A stretch of 64,000 bases of DNA from Methylocella tundrae. GTDB taxonomy: Bacteria; Pseudomonadota; Alphaproteobacteria; Rhizobiales; Beijerinckiaceae. The stretch is from NCBI RefSeq assembly GCF_901905185.1, contig NZ_CABFMQ020000076.1, positions 186,001 through 250,000 on the forward strand. The letters run 5' to 3'. The notes under the pieces were generated by a model that saw nothing but the letters and a program-made list of their open reading frames with translations, was not told the DNA's origin and ran no database searches. Below, in pieces: positions 54,808-62,579 of the stretch (position 1 is the first letter of the stretch; the number at the start of each line of letters is the position of its first letter). A program made the position numbers and the translations under genes.

Positions 54808-55302
54808 ATGATCGGGATGCTCAGGGGCACTCTCGGGGGCGCAACGGCATACGCCACCTGCCTCATCGTAATTCTCGGATCTTGCGCGCTGCCGCCGGCG
54901 TTCGCATCCGAGTCGAATGTGTTGCCTGTCCCCGCCATTACGATCTATCCGGGCGATGCGATCAAAGACAATTGGCTGGTTGATCGCGACTTTGGCCTGA
55001 CCTCTGCGGTGAGAGCCAATGTGATAGTCAGCCGTGACTTGCTCGTTGGGAAAATTGCGCGAAGAACCTTGCTGCCCGGTGCGCCGGTGCCTTCGAATGC
55101 GGTGTCGGCGCCGAAGATTGTAGCGAACGGCGCGAAAGTCAGGATTGTGTTCGCAGAGGGCGGCCTGACAATTGCGACCTATGGCGCGGCGCTTCAGGAC
55201 GGCAGCGTTGGCGACATCATATCCTTGCGCAATCTCGAGACGGGGTTGACGGTCTCGGGAATTGTACAGGCCGATGGCACTATTCTTTTGAGCGGCGGCT
55301 GA
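54808..55302 (+). CDS. flgA: P-ring assembly chaperone FlgA
   Basis: Periplasmic chaperone for FlgI; 164 aa. A signal peptide or anchor spans about 12-33 ('AYATCLIVILGSCALPPAFA'). The SAF domain has 'PAITIYPGDAIKDNWLVDRD', 'VIVSRDLLVGKIARRTLLPG' and 'PVPSNAVSAPKIVANGAKVR', and ends with 'AVGD'-like 'GSVGDIISLRNLETGLTVSG', the usual FlgA pattern. A second in-frame ATG at 54817 could also be the start. The stop overlaps the flgI start by one base. Confidence 0.92.
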   Translation: MIGMLRGTLGGATAYATCLIVILGSCALPPAFASESNVLPVPAITIYPGDAIKDNWLVDRDFGLTSAVRANVIVSRDLLVGKIARRTLLPGAPVPSNAVSAPKIVANGAKVRIVFAEGGLTIATYGAALQDGSVGDIISLRNLETGLTVSGIVQADGTILLSGG

Positions 55303-56402
55303 TGCTTCGCACATTTCTGATTCTTCTTTTCAGCGCAATCGTGGCTGTCTCTGCCGAGGCGTCGGTACGCATCAAGGACATCGTCACCTTGCAAGGCGTC
55401 CGCGACAATCAGCTTGTCGGCTACGGGCTCGTTGTCGGGCTTCAGGGCAGCGGCGACACGCTAACGAATTCGACCTTCACGCAACAGGCGCTGCAGTCGA
55501 TGCTTGACCGCATGGGAATCAATGTTCGCGCCCTTGCGTTGCGCACGCGGAACGTCGCAGCAGTCCTTGTGACGGCCGATCTGCCCCCCTTCATCCAGCC
55601 CGGATCGCGCATGGACGTCACGGTGTCTTCTCTCGGTGACGCGACGTCCCTTTACGGCGGAACTTTGATCCTGACGTCGCTATTGGGCGTCGACGGCCAA
55701 ACATACGCGATTGCGCAGGGACAAGTCGCTGTCGCTGGTTTCGTCGTCCAAGGGCAGGCCGAGACGATCACTCAAAATGTCGCGACGGCTGGGCATATCC
55801 CCAATGGCGCTTTGGTTGAGCGAGAAGTGCCAGGCGGGCTGAGGGATGTCGGACCGCTCGCCCTCGTCTTGAAGAATCCAGATTTCAATACGTCGACATT
55901 GATAGCTGATGCGATCAACCGATTTGGAGTTCGTCGATATGGCGTCCGTCTTGCGCGCGAAAGCGATCTGAATTCTGTCGCCCTGATGAAGCCCGCGAAT
56001 GTGGGGACGACCCGCTTCATGGCTGAAATTGGCGATCTTCTGGTGCAGCCCGACGCGCCTGCCCGCGTCGTCATCGACTCGCGCAGCGGCACGATCGTCA
56101 TCGGGCAGGATGTCCAGGTCTCGACCGTCGCGGTGACGCATGGCAATCTCAACGTCCGCGTCGTCGAGACGCCTGAAGTCTCACAGCCCGCCCCGTTCTC
56201 GAACGGTCGGACGGTGGTCGTTCCACGCACCGACATCGACACAAATCAGCGGGGTGGACATATCGGCATAGTGCGAGGCGCAAGCTTGCGAGAGCTTGTA
56301 TCCGGACTCAATCGCATTGGCCTGAAGCCAATGGGCATCATTGCCATTCTTCAGGCGATCAAGGCCGCGGGGGCTCTGCACGCCGATCTCGTCGTTCAAT
56401 GA
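55302..56402 (+). CDS. flgI: Flagellar P-ring protein FlgI
   Basis: Periplasmic ring protein around the rod; 366 aa. The signal peptide is short (about 1-20, 'FLILLFSAIVAVSAEA'). The mature N-terminus 'VRIKDIVTLQGVRDNQLVGY' and 'GLVVGLQGSGDTLTNSTFTQ' is nearly invariant in this family. 'NVAAVLVTADLPPFIQPGSR' and 'DVTVSSLGDATSLYGGTLIL' follow, and it ends with 'LNRIGLKPMGIIAILQAIKA'. It overlaps flgA by one base. A strong ribosome binding site for a small ORF begins just after its stop. Confidence 0.97.
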   Translation: MLRTFLILLFSAIVAVSAEASVRIKDIVTLQGVRDNQLVGYGLVVGLQGSGDTLTNSTFTQQALQSMLDRMGINVRALALRTRNVAAVLVTADLPPFIQPGSRMDVTVSSLGDATSLYGGTLILTSLLGVDGQTYAIAQGQVAVAGFVVQGQAETITQNVATAGHIPNGALVEREVPGGLRDVGPLALVLKNPDFNTSTLIADAINRFGVRRYGVRLARESDLNSVALMKPANVGTTRFMAEIGDLLVQPDAPARVVIDSRSGTIVIGQDVQVSTVAVTHGNLNVRVVETPEVSQPAPFSNGRTVVVPRTDIDTNQRGGHIGIVRGASLRELVSGLNRIGLKPMGIIAILQAIKAAGALHADLVVQ

Positions 56403-56417
56403 TCGGAGGAGGCCGTC

Positions 56418-56489
56418 GTGGCCAGCCCTGCGCAAGTCAATTCAAAGATGATTAGGCAGCGCGCTGGAGACGACGCAGATGATATGTAG
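56418..56489 (+). CDS. Small ORF (23 codons) with strong ribosome binding site
   Basis: A GTG-started frame of 23 codons between flgI and motE. It is preceded by AGGAGGCCGTC, and the 15 bases at 56407-56421 are identical to those over the flgB start at 52877-52891. The peptide runs from 'MASPAQVNSK' to 'GDDADDM', basic then acidic, with no hydrophobic segment. Its stop lies 11 bases inside motE, so ribosomes finishing it could restart on motE. It may be a leader peptide for coupling, or the eroded start of a rod-binding (FlgJ/CheL-like) gene that often follows flgI in alphaproteobacteria. Real translation is likely but unproven. Confidence 0.5.
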   Translation: MASPAQVNSKMIRQRAGDDADDM

Positions 56490-57015
56490 AGTTTCGCGTT
56501 CCGTGATCGGCTTGATAATTTACACGGCGATCGCTGTCGCCATGCCGGATCCTGGCCGCAGCCTTGAGCAGAAGAAATCTGATCCGGCGAGAGGCGCGGA
56601 AGCGAAGCCGCCACAATCCGACGTTCAGCAATTCTGTTTCAATAACGCTGGCGTCATTGGCGATGCGCGAATCGCCTGGCAGACCGCCAGGCTTTCTGAA
56701 CTTGCGGCACAGATAGGTGCGCGTCTGGCTGAGCTGGAGGCTAAGAGGGCCGAATATGAAGCATGGCTTCATAAGCGGGACGACATGCTGAAACAGGCGA
56801 CGGAAGGCGTCGTGATGATTTACGCAAGGATGCAGCCCGACGCGGCGGCTCTTCAACTTGCGGCTATGGACGATTCAATCGCCGCGGCGATCCTGGCGAA
56901 GCTTCCGGCGCGAGCCGCGAGCGCTATCCTCGATGAAATGGAGGCGGGCCGCGCCGCGCGGCTCACACGTTCGATGGCGGGTTCCGACTCCGCGCTGGAT
57001 GGAAAAAAGTCCTAG
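56479..57015 (+). CDS. motE: MotE-like chaperone for MotC
   Basis: Exported protein of 178 aa. In Sinorhizobium MotE is a periplasmic chaperone for the motility protein MotC. A hydrophobic N-terminal segment ('SVIGLIIYTAIAVAM', about 7-22) reads as a signal peptide. A coiled-coil stretch (about 65-100, 'LAAQIGARLAELEAKRAEYE') leads to an MgtE-N-like helical region: 'VVMIYARMQPDAAALQLAAM' and 'AAAILAKLPARAASAILDEM'. It begins inside the small ORF in another frame and ends one base before flgH. motC lies at the end of this window. Confidence 0.85.
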   Translation: MICRVSRSVIGLIIYTAIAVAMPDPGRSLEQKKSDPARGAEAKPPQSDVQQFCFNNAGVIGDARIAWQTARLSELAAQIGARLAELEAKRAEYEAWLHKRDDMLKQATEGVVMIYARMQPDAAALQLAAMDDSIAAAILAKLPARAASAILDEMEAGRAARLTRSMAGSDSALDGKKS

Positions 57016-57717
57016 ATGAGATACGTGGCTCTTGTCCTTTTCGTACTATCGCTTTGCGGCTGCGCCGGCGATGTCAGGGAGATTGGAAGGGAGCCTTCCA
57101 TGAGCCCCGTCGGCACAGGCCTCATCGCCGATGTTCAGCCGACCGCGAGCGCGCTTTTCTTGCCGGCGGGCAAGAGCAATTCGCAATCAATCTGGAGCGG
57201 GGGGCGCGCCGATATTTTCAGCGATCCAAGAGCAGCCAAGATAGGCGATGTAGTGACCGTCAATATCGCGATCAACGACCGCGCGACATTCGGCAACGCG
57301 ACGGACCGTTCGCTTGATTCGAAAGTCAACGCAAATTTCGATTGGAAGCTCGGCGTCAACAGTAAAATAAGTGAATTCAACCCGCAACTGACATCCGAGT
57401 CCATGTCGTCGACACAAGGGCAGGGAACCACTGACCGCTCGGAGAAGATTCAACTGTCGGTCGCCGCCGTCGTCACGGACGTCTTGCCGAATGGCAATCT
57501 GATTGTCAGCGGTTCGCAAGAGGTGCGCGTCAACTTCGAGCTGCGTTTGTTGAACGTCGCAGGAATCGTACGGCCGCGCGACATATCGAGAGATAATACG
57601 ATTTCCTACGACAAGGTCGCTGAGGCGAGAATTTCCTACGGCGGCAGGGGCCGGATCATGGAGGTGCAGCAGCCGGCCTGGGGTCAGCAGCTTTATGATT
57701 GGTTCAAGCCATTTTGA
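57016..57717 (+). CDS. flgH: Flagellar L-ring protein FlgH
   Basis: Outer-membrane ring lipoprotein of 233 aa. The signal peptide ends in the lipobox 'LCGC', giving a lipid-modified Cys at about residue 15. Family blocks are 'SIWSGGRADIFSDPRAAKIG', 'VVTVNIAINDRATFGN', and 'VAAVVTDVLPNGNLIVSGSQ'. Near the end 'RPRDISRDNTISYDKVAEAR' and 'ISYGGRGRIMEVQQPAWGQQ' are highly conserved. It follows motE without a gap. About 120 bases separate it from fliL; that gap has a GC-rich hairpin (57796-57816). Confidence 0.96.
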   Translation: MRYVALVLFVLSLCGCAGDVREIGREPSMSPVGTGLIADVQPTASALFLPAGKSNSQSIWSGGRADIFSDPRAAKIGDVVTVNIAINDRATFGNATDRSLDSKVNANFDWKLGVNSKISEFNPQLTSESMSSTQGQGTTDRSEKIQLSVAAVVTDVLPNGNLIVSGSQEVRVNFELRLLNVAGIVRPRDISRDNTISYDKVAEARISYGGRGRIMEVQQPAWGQQLYDWFKPF

Positions 57718-57841
57718 GGTCGCCAAACTGGAGAGGCCGCAGGCGAATGAGGCAATATCACACGCGAAGAGTCCATGAGCTCGCCGGCCAATTGTCCGCG
57801 GGGCCGAAGGCCGCGGTGTGGACGGTGGGATCGGCTCTGCG

Positions 57842-58351
57842 ATGACGATGGGCGACGATTTTGAACAATTACCGGGTCCGCCAGCCCCGGCCGGCCCATC
57901 GATCGCGGTTTTCGCCGGCGCAATGGTGGGGCTTACGCTCATCGCTGTTGCGTCGGGCGGCGTGCTTGGGCTGCGCATCGCGGCAGTCAAAAGGGCTGAG
58001 ATTCAGGCCAGCACTGATGCGTCGCCGCCGCCGAAGGTCATCGCTCCCTACGCGGCTGATACGAATTTGCGCGACCTGCCCCCTATCATCGCAAATCTCG
58101 CGGATCCGCCCGACGCCTGGGTCCGCCTCCAGGCGACGCTCGTCCTTGATGGCGCGTCAACGCCGAAGCCGGAAATCGTCGCGGCTGAGATCGCCGAGGA
58201 CATTCTGGGCTTTATGCGCACCGTTACTCTGGCGCAGATCGCGGGCGCGAGTGGTCTGCAGCATTTGCGCGAAGACCTAAACGAGCGCGCCGCCATTCGT
58301 TCGAATGGCCGAGTGCGCGAACTCATCCTCCAAACCTTGGTGGTGCAGTGA
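57842..58351 (+). CDS. fliL: Flagellar basal-body associated protein FliL
   Basis: Single-pass inner-membrane protein next to the stator; 169 aa. An N-terminal cytoplasmic tail with Pro-rich 'LPGPPAPAGPS' precedes a transmembrane helix (about 21-43, 'FAGAMVGLTLIAVASGGVLG'). The periplasmic part ('PPIIANLADPPDAWVRLQAT', 'ILGFMRTVTLAQIAGASGLQ') ends with 'REDLNERAAI' and 'VRELILQTLVVQ', the standard FliL end. The ATG at 57842 is used; a GTG at 57818 is an alternative. The stop overlaps the fliP start. Confidence 0.9.
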   Translation: MTMGDDFEQLPGPPAPAGPSIAVFAGAMVGLTLIAVASGGVLGLRIAAVKRAEIQASTDASPPPKVIAPYAADTNLRDLPPIIANLADPPDAWVRLQATLVLDGASTPKPEIVAAEIAEDILGFMRTVTLAQIAGASGLQHLREDLNERAAIRSNGRVRELILQTLVVQ

Positions 58352-59094
58352 AAAGATCCTCCACCGGCATTCTGATGCTCGCGTCGGCCGCGGCGCTTTG
58401 GGCCAGCTCCGCGTCGGCGCAGACGCCGGACCTCAATGCGCTGATCCCGCCGGGCGGAGGCTCTGCCGCCGGCCGCATCATTCAGATCGTCGCTCTATTG
58501 ACAGTTCTTTCTGTCGCGCCTGGTCTGCTCATCATGACCACAAGCTTCACGCGCTTCGTCGTAGCTCTGTCGTTTCTCCGTTCCGGCATTGGCCTGCAAA
58601 GTACGCCCGCCAATCTCATTCTCATCAGCCTTTCTCTCTTCATGACCTTTTACGTTATGGCGCCGACGTTTGAACGCGCCTGGGACGGGGGCGTAAAGCC
58701 TCTCATGGATAACAGCATCACGGAGCAGGAGGCTTTCGGCAAAATTGTCGAGCCGTTTCGCGACTTCATGATGTCGCAGGTCCGCGACAAGGATCTGAAG
58801 CTTTTCGAAGATCTCGCCAGGGAAAATTTCAAGACCAAGGACGAATCGCCGGGCGAAATCCGCACCCTGATCCCGGCCTTTATGATTTCGGAGCTACGCC
58901 GCGGATTCGAGATCGGATTTCTGATTGCCTTGCCGTTTCTTGTCATCGATATGATTGTATCGACTTTGACGATGTCGATGGGCATGATGATGCTGCCGCC
59001 CTCCGTCATTGCCCTTCCTATCAAGATTTTGTTTTTCATCCTTATCGACGGCTGGAATCTTCTGATCGGAAGCCTCGTCCGATCCTATATGTGA
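58348..59094 (+). CDS. fliP: Flagellar export gate protein FliP
   Basis: Core subunit of the flagellar type III export gate; 248 aa, made with a cleavable signal peptide (about 1-24, 'ASAAALWASSASA'). Signature blocks are 'LLTVLSVAPGLLIMTTSFTR', 'VVALSFLRSGIGLQSTPANL' and 'LISLSLFMTFYVMAPTFERA'. The second half has 'TLIPAFMISELRRGFEIGFL' and 'LPFLVIDMIVSTLTMSMGMM'. It starts at GTG, overlapping the fliL stop by four bases. fliQ and fliR do not follow; the flagellin gene does. Confidence 0.97.
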   Translation: MKRSSTGILMLASAAALWASSASAQTPDLNALIPPGGGSAAGRIIQIVALLTVLSVAPGLLIMTTSFTRFVVALSFLRSGIGLQSTPANLILISLSLFMTFYVMAPTFERAWDGGVKPLMDNSITEQEAFGKIVEPFRDFMMSQVRDKDLKLFEDLARENFKTKDESPGEIRTLIPAFMISELRRGFEIGFLIALPFLVIDMIVSTLTMSMGMMMLPPSVIALPIKILFFILIDGWNLLIGSLVRSYM

Positions 59095-59272
59095 GCGCCG
59101 GAGTCGAAAGCGCCAGATATCGACGATAGAATTAAGCTTTGCGCAAGTTTGATGCGCTAACACAAAAAGACGACAGGTTGGATCCTCGAAATATCTAAAG
59201 GCATCATGCCGCCCTGTCGTACCGGCGCAAATCCGGTATGTCCCCAGCTGAAACGAACTCAAGGGACATTCC
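59095..59272 (+). promoter_or_regulatory. Flagellin promoter and leader region
   Basis: 178 bases between fliP and the flagellin gene, which probably has its own promoter. A hairpin TACCGG-N7-CCGGTA (59220-59238) lies 34 bases upstream of the start codon, in the likely 5' untranslated leader. In other alphaproteobacteria FlbT binds flagellin leaders near such structures to control mRNA decay, so a similar role is possible. The -35/-10 elements could not be assigned with confidence. Confidence 0.5.
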
Positions 59273-60151
59273 ATGTCGAGCCTTTTGACCAATACCTCCG
59301 CCATGACTGCGCTTGCCTCACTGACGCAGACGCAGAACAACCTTAGCAAGACTGAGAGCCAGATCTCGACAGGTCTTCGCATTTCGAGCGCGTCCGACAA
59401 CCCCGCCTATTGGTCGATCGCGACCAAAATGAGCTCCAACGTCGGCGCCCTCGGCGCCGTCAACGACGCGCTGAGCGAGAGCTCCGCATTGGTGTCCACC
59501 ATGAGTTCGGCGCTGAACAGCACGATCTCGGTGGTCACCGCGATCAAGAACGACCTCACGACCGCATCGAACGCCGGCGCTGATCTGAGCAAGATCCAAA
59601 CAGACATCGCGGCGCAGCAGGCGTCTTTGCTGAGCATTGGAAGTTCGGCCAATTTCAACGGCTTGAACTTCCTCGAAACGACGGGCGGCACAGTCAATCT
59701 GGTCGCATCCTATGATTCGACCAACGGCGTCAGTTTCCTCAGCGTGGATACGAGCCAGACAGCCCTGTTCAACGCGACGACGGGGGCGACGACCGGAATA
59801 CTTGGAGCGAGCGGCGCGAACTACACCACAGCGTCGATCTTGTCCTTGAACATTACCACGGCGACCGCCGGCGATCTCTCCAACATGCTGAAGGATGTGG
59901 AGAAGGCGATCAGCTCGATCACGACCGCGGCGAGCACGCTTGGCGCGACGACTACCAACCTCTCGACACAGCAGACCTACATCTCGAACCTGAGCGACTC
60001 TCTCACCACCGGCGTCGGCTCTCTTGTCGACGCCAATATGAACGAGGCGGCGACGAAATTGGCCGCTCTCCAGGTGCAGCAGCAACTCGGCATTCAGGCG
60101 CTCAGCATCTCGAATTCCAATTCGCAGCTGATCCTGAAACTCTTCCAGTAA
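59273..60151 (+). CDS. fliC: Flagellin
   Basis: Filament subunit of 292 aa, shorter than enteric flagellins because the outer variable domain is small. The N-terminal D0/D1 part reads 'SSLLTNTSAMTALASLTQTQ' and 'ISTGLRISSASDNPAYWSIA', typical of rhizobial flagellins. The C-terminal part is 'AATKLAALQVQQQLGIQALS' and 'ISNSNSQLILKLFQ', matching 'LGxQALSIANxxxQxxLxLF'. The centre is rich in Thr, Ala, Gly and Asn, as is usual. It lacks Cys and Trp except one early Trp. It has its own leader and a strong terminator, so it can be expressed apart from the surrounding genes. Confidence 0.96.
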   Translation: MSSLLTNTSAMTALASLTQTQNNLSKTESQISTGLRISSASDNPAYWSIATKMSSNVGALGAVNDALSESSALVSTMSSALNSTISVVTAIKNDLTTASNAGADLSKIQTDIAAQQASLLSIGSSANFNGLNFLETTGGTVNLVASYDSTNGVSFLSVDTSQTALFNATTGATTGILGASGANYTTASILSLNITTATAGDLSNMLKDVEKAISSITTAASTLGATTTNLSTQQTYISNLSDSLTTGVGSLVDANMNEAATKLAALQVQQQLGIQALSISNSNSQLILKLFQ

Positions 60152-60186
60152 AACCGGCCGGTTGATAACTTCGGCCTCGATTAAGC

Positions 60187-60218
60187 AGGGCCGCGCTCGC
60201 GGGGGCGCGGCCCTTTGT
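60187..60218 (+). terminator. Rho-independent terminator of the flagellin gene
   Basis: Perfect 10-bp stem AGGGCCGCGC/GCGCGGCCCT with an 8-base loop, followed by a short TTTGTGT tail, 35 bases after the flagellin stop. Confidence 0.75.
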
Positions 60219-60286
60219 GTGCAACCTCCGGGCAAGCTTGCCCGCCTAGATTTGGTCTGTCGATAGAGCAGCTGATCGAGGCGGGG

Positions 60287-61933
60287 ATGGTCGGACAGAA
60301 ACAAATCGAACGCATCTGGGCCAATTTGCTCAAGCTTGGTTCACGCCGGCTCATTGCGTTGGCCATGATCGGCGTTTCGGTTTTTGCGATGACAGGGCTC
60401 GCAGGCTATTTTCTAAGCCGTCCCGCGCTCGAGGTCCTCTATGCCGGACTCGACAGGCAGGATGTGAGCCGGATTGGCGCGGCCCTTAAGGAGGCCGACA
60501 TCGCCTTCGACGTCAATTCGGATGGAAACACGGTCCTCGTCCGTTATGGCGAGACCGCGCGCGCGCGAATGTTGCTCGCCGAGAAGGGTCTGCCGAACAG
60601 CCCCAACGCCGGCAATGAATTGTTTGATAAGCTTGGTTCGCTCGGCCTCACCTCCTTCATGCAGGAGGTGACGCGGGTTAGAGCGCTTGAGGGCGAGCTG
60701 GCGCGGACGATCCAGTTGATGCGTGGCGTGAAGGCGGCTCGCGTTCATGTCGTCATGCCGGATCAAGGTTCTTTCAGACGCACGCGCGAGCCGCCGTCAG
60801 CGTCGGTCGTGATCCGGACGGAAATGGCGGACGACGTCTCCGCCGCCAAATCCATCCGCCATCTCGTGGCCTCGGCGGTGCCCGGAATGACCATGGAGGA
60901 GGTCACGGTTCTGAATACAGAAGGCGTGCTTCTGGCGTCTGGTAATGATCTCGCAGATTCCGCGCCAGGCGGCATGCTGACGCTGGAGCGGACGGTGTCG
61001 CAGGAAATCCTCGACAATATCCGCAAGACGCTGACGCCCTACCTTGGCCTGCGGAATTTTCAGATCAGCGTTGCGGCGCGGCTGAACACGGATAAGAGGC
61101 AGACCAGCGAGACGATCTTCAATCCAGACTCGCGAGTGGAGCGATCGGTGAAGATTACCAAGCAAAATCAGACGTCGCAAAACAGCGTCAGTCAATCGCC
61201 GGCGACGGTTGAGCGCAATCTGCCGCAGGAGACGGTGAAGCCTGATGACGGCAAACAGTCGAGTGAAGAAAGCAAGAAAAGCGAAGAGCTGACCAACTAC
61301 GAAGTCTCGTCTAAGACGATCAGCACGACGAGCGGGGGCTATGGCGTCGACAATATATCCGTGGCCGTCCTTATCAATCGGGCGAGCCTTCTGGCGTCTC
61401 TCGGCGGCAAGGCGACGCCTGAGGCGATCCAAAAGCAACTGAACGACCTTGAGCAATTGGTCGCCTCGGCGGCCGGCGCGCACAAGGAGCGAGGCGACAA
61501 TATCAAGATCTCGGCGGTCGATTTCATCGACGCCGATCGCGACCTTGCACCGCAGCCGCCGCCGGCGGTCGCTGAAATGTTGCTTCGGCAATCGGGGAAC
61601 GTCTTGAACGCGGTGACGATTCTCGTCGTCACTCTCCTTCTCATCTGGTTCGGGCTGCGGCCCGCGGCGCGGGCGATACTTGCCGCGCCGGCCGTTGTCG
61701 CGGGATCGGCCGAGACGGTCGCGCTGGAGAATTTCTCCGCTTTGGATGGTCACGATGAGACCGGCCTGCAACTTGGAGGGTGGGGGCCTCCAGGGGAGGT
61801 CAATCTGATCGAGGACCTTACCAACAATCCGCGCCGTTCGCCGCAAAAGCGTCTTGAGCAAATAGTCGAGTTCGATGAGGAGCAGGCGGCGGCCATTCTG
61901 AAGCAGTGGATGCATCAGGGAGACTACGCATGA
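60287..61933 (+). CDS. fliF: Flagellar MS-ring protein FliF
   Basis: Builds the MS ring in the inner membrane, the base for rod, switch and export gate; 548 aa. Two transmembrane helices: about 22-45 ('LIALAMIGVSVFAMTGLAGY') and about 445-465 ('VLNAVTILVVTLLLIWFGLR'). The periplasmic ring-building part has 'YAGLDRQDVSRIGAALKEAD', 'GLPNSPNAGNELFDKLGSLG' and 'LARTIQLMRGVKAARVHVVM'. The C-terminal tail 'EEQAAAILKQWMHQGDYA' is the FliG-binding motif. An in-frame start at 60215 is less likely; GAGGCGGGG precedes the ATG at 60287. Its stop overlaps fliH by four bases. Confidence 0.94.
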   Translation: MVGQKQIERIWANLLKLGSRRLIALAMIGVSVFAMTGLAGYFLSRPALEVLYAGLDRQDVSRIGAALKEADIAFDVNSDGNTVLVRYGETARARMLLAEKGLPNSPNAGNELFDKLGSLGLTSFMQEVTRVRALEGELARTIQLMRGVKAARVHVVMPDQGSFRRTREPPSASVVIRTEMADDVSAAKSIRHLVASAVPGMTMEEVTVLNTEGVLLASGNDLADSAPGGMLTLERTVSQEILDNIRKTLTPYLGLRNFQISVAARLNTDKRQTSETIFNPDSRVERSVKITKQNQTSQNSVSQSPATVERNLPQETVKPDDGKQSSEESKKSEELTNYEVSSKTISTTSGGYGVDNISVAVLINRASLLASLGGKATPEAIQKQLNDLEQLVASAAGAHKERGDNIKISAVDFIDADRDLAPQPPPAVAEMLLRQSGNVLNAVTILVVTLLLIWFGLRPAARAILAAPAVVAGSAETVALENFSALDGHDETGLQLGGWGPPGEVNLIEDLTNNPRRSPQKRLEQIVEFDEEQAAAILKQWMHQGDYA

Positions 61934-62571
61934 CGCCGCGACCGGTCGCGCTTTACCTTGGGCGTTTTGGCGACCATGAGCGCCCGGATTCAGCGCGGGA
62001 GAAGCTGTTCGAATTGGACGATGTCGAGGAGCCTGTCGAGGAGCCGGCCGCTGCCTCGCGCGATGATGAGCAGCGCGCTCGTGAAAAGGCTCGTGATGAA
62101 GGCTACGCTGAGGGATTTGCCGCGGCTAGCCATGAGCAGGAAGAGATGCGTCGCGCCGAACATCTCGCCTTCGAGCAGCGGATTGTCAAGGAACGCGACA
62201 GATGGACCAAAGATGAAGGCGCCAGACTTGGCGCCAAGATGGAGGCGGCTCTTGCGGAAATCGAGACGAGAATAGGTGCGAGCGCAGCGCGGATCCTGCG
62301 TCCATTTCTCGTAAGGCAAGCCGGTCGGAAAGCAATTGATGAATTGGCTGAAAGCCTCATGCAAATGCTCAGTGGAAGCCGGAACCCGCTTGTCGAGATC
62401 AATGGTCCGGAGGATCTCCTCGCCGCGCTTCAGACCAAATTGGCGGGATCGGCGGCGTGCGCCGTCTGGACGCCCGGTCCAACGATGGACGTTCGAATCA
62501 TCGCGGATCAAACCCTGATCGAATCGCGGATCCAGGCTTGGATCCAGCGAATTGAGGCATCGCCAGAGTGA
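61930..62571 (+). CDS. fliH: FliH-like flagellar assembly protein
   Basis: Cytosolic protein of 213 aa placed directly after fliF. A Glu/Asp/Arg-rich N-terminal half ('EPVEEPAAASRDDEQRAREK', 'ARDEGYAEGFAAASHEQEEM') has the 'GYxxGxxxA' pattern of FliH, followed by a likely coiled coil up to about 125. The C-terminal part (about 140-213) fits the alpha/beta stator-like domain that regulates the FliI ATPase. Similarity is weak, as for FliH in general, so the name rests on pattern and position. fliI is not found near it. The start overlaps the fliF stop (ATGA). Confidence 0.72.
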   Translation: MTPRPVALYLGRFGDHERPDSAREKLFELDDVEEPVEEPAAASRDDEQRAREKARDEGYAEGFAAASHEQEEMRRAEHLAFEQRIVKERDRWTKDEGARLGAKMEAALAEIETRIGASAARILRPFLVRQAGRKAIDELAESLMQMLSGSRNPLVEINGPEDLLAALQTKLAGSAACAVWTPGPTMDVRIIADQTLIESRIQAWIQRIEASPE

Positions 62572-62579
62572 GCTAACCC

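Noticed and set aside
59318..60304. Minus-strand open frame of 328 codons over the flagellin gene
   Set aside because: Arg-rich antisense frame; flagellin on the plus strand is unambiguous.
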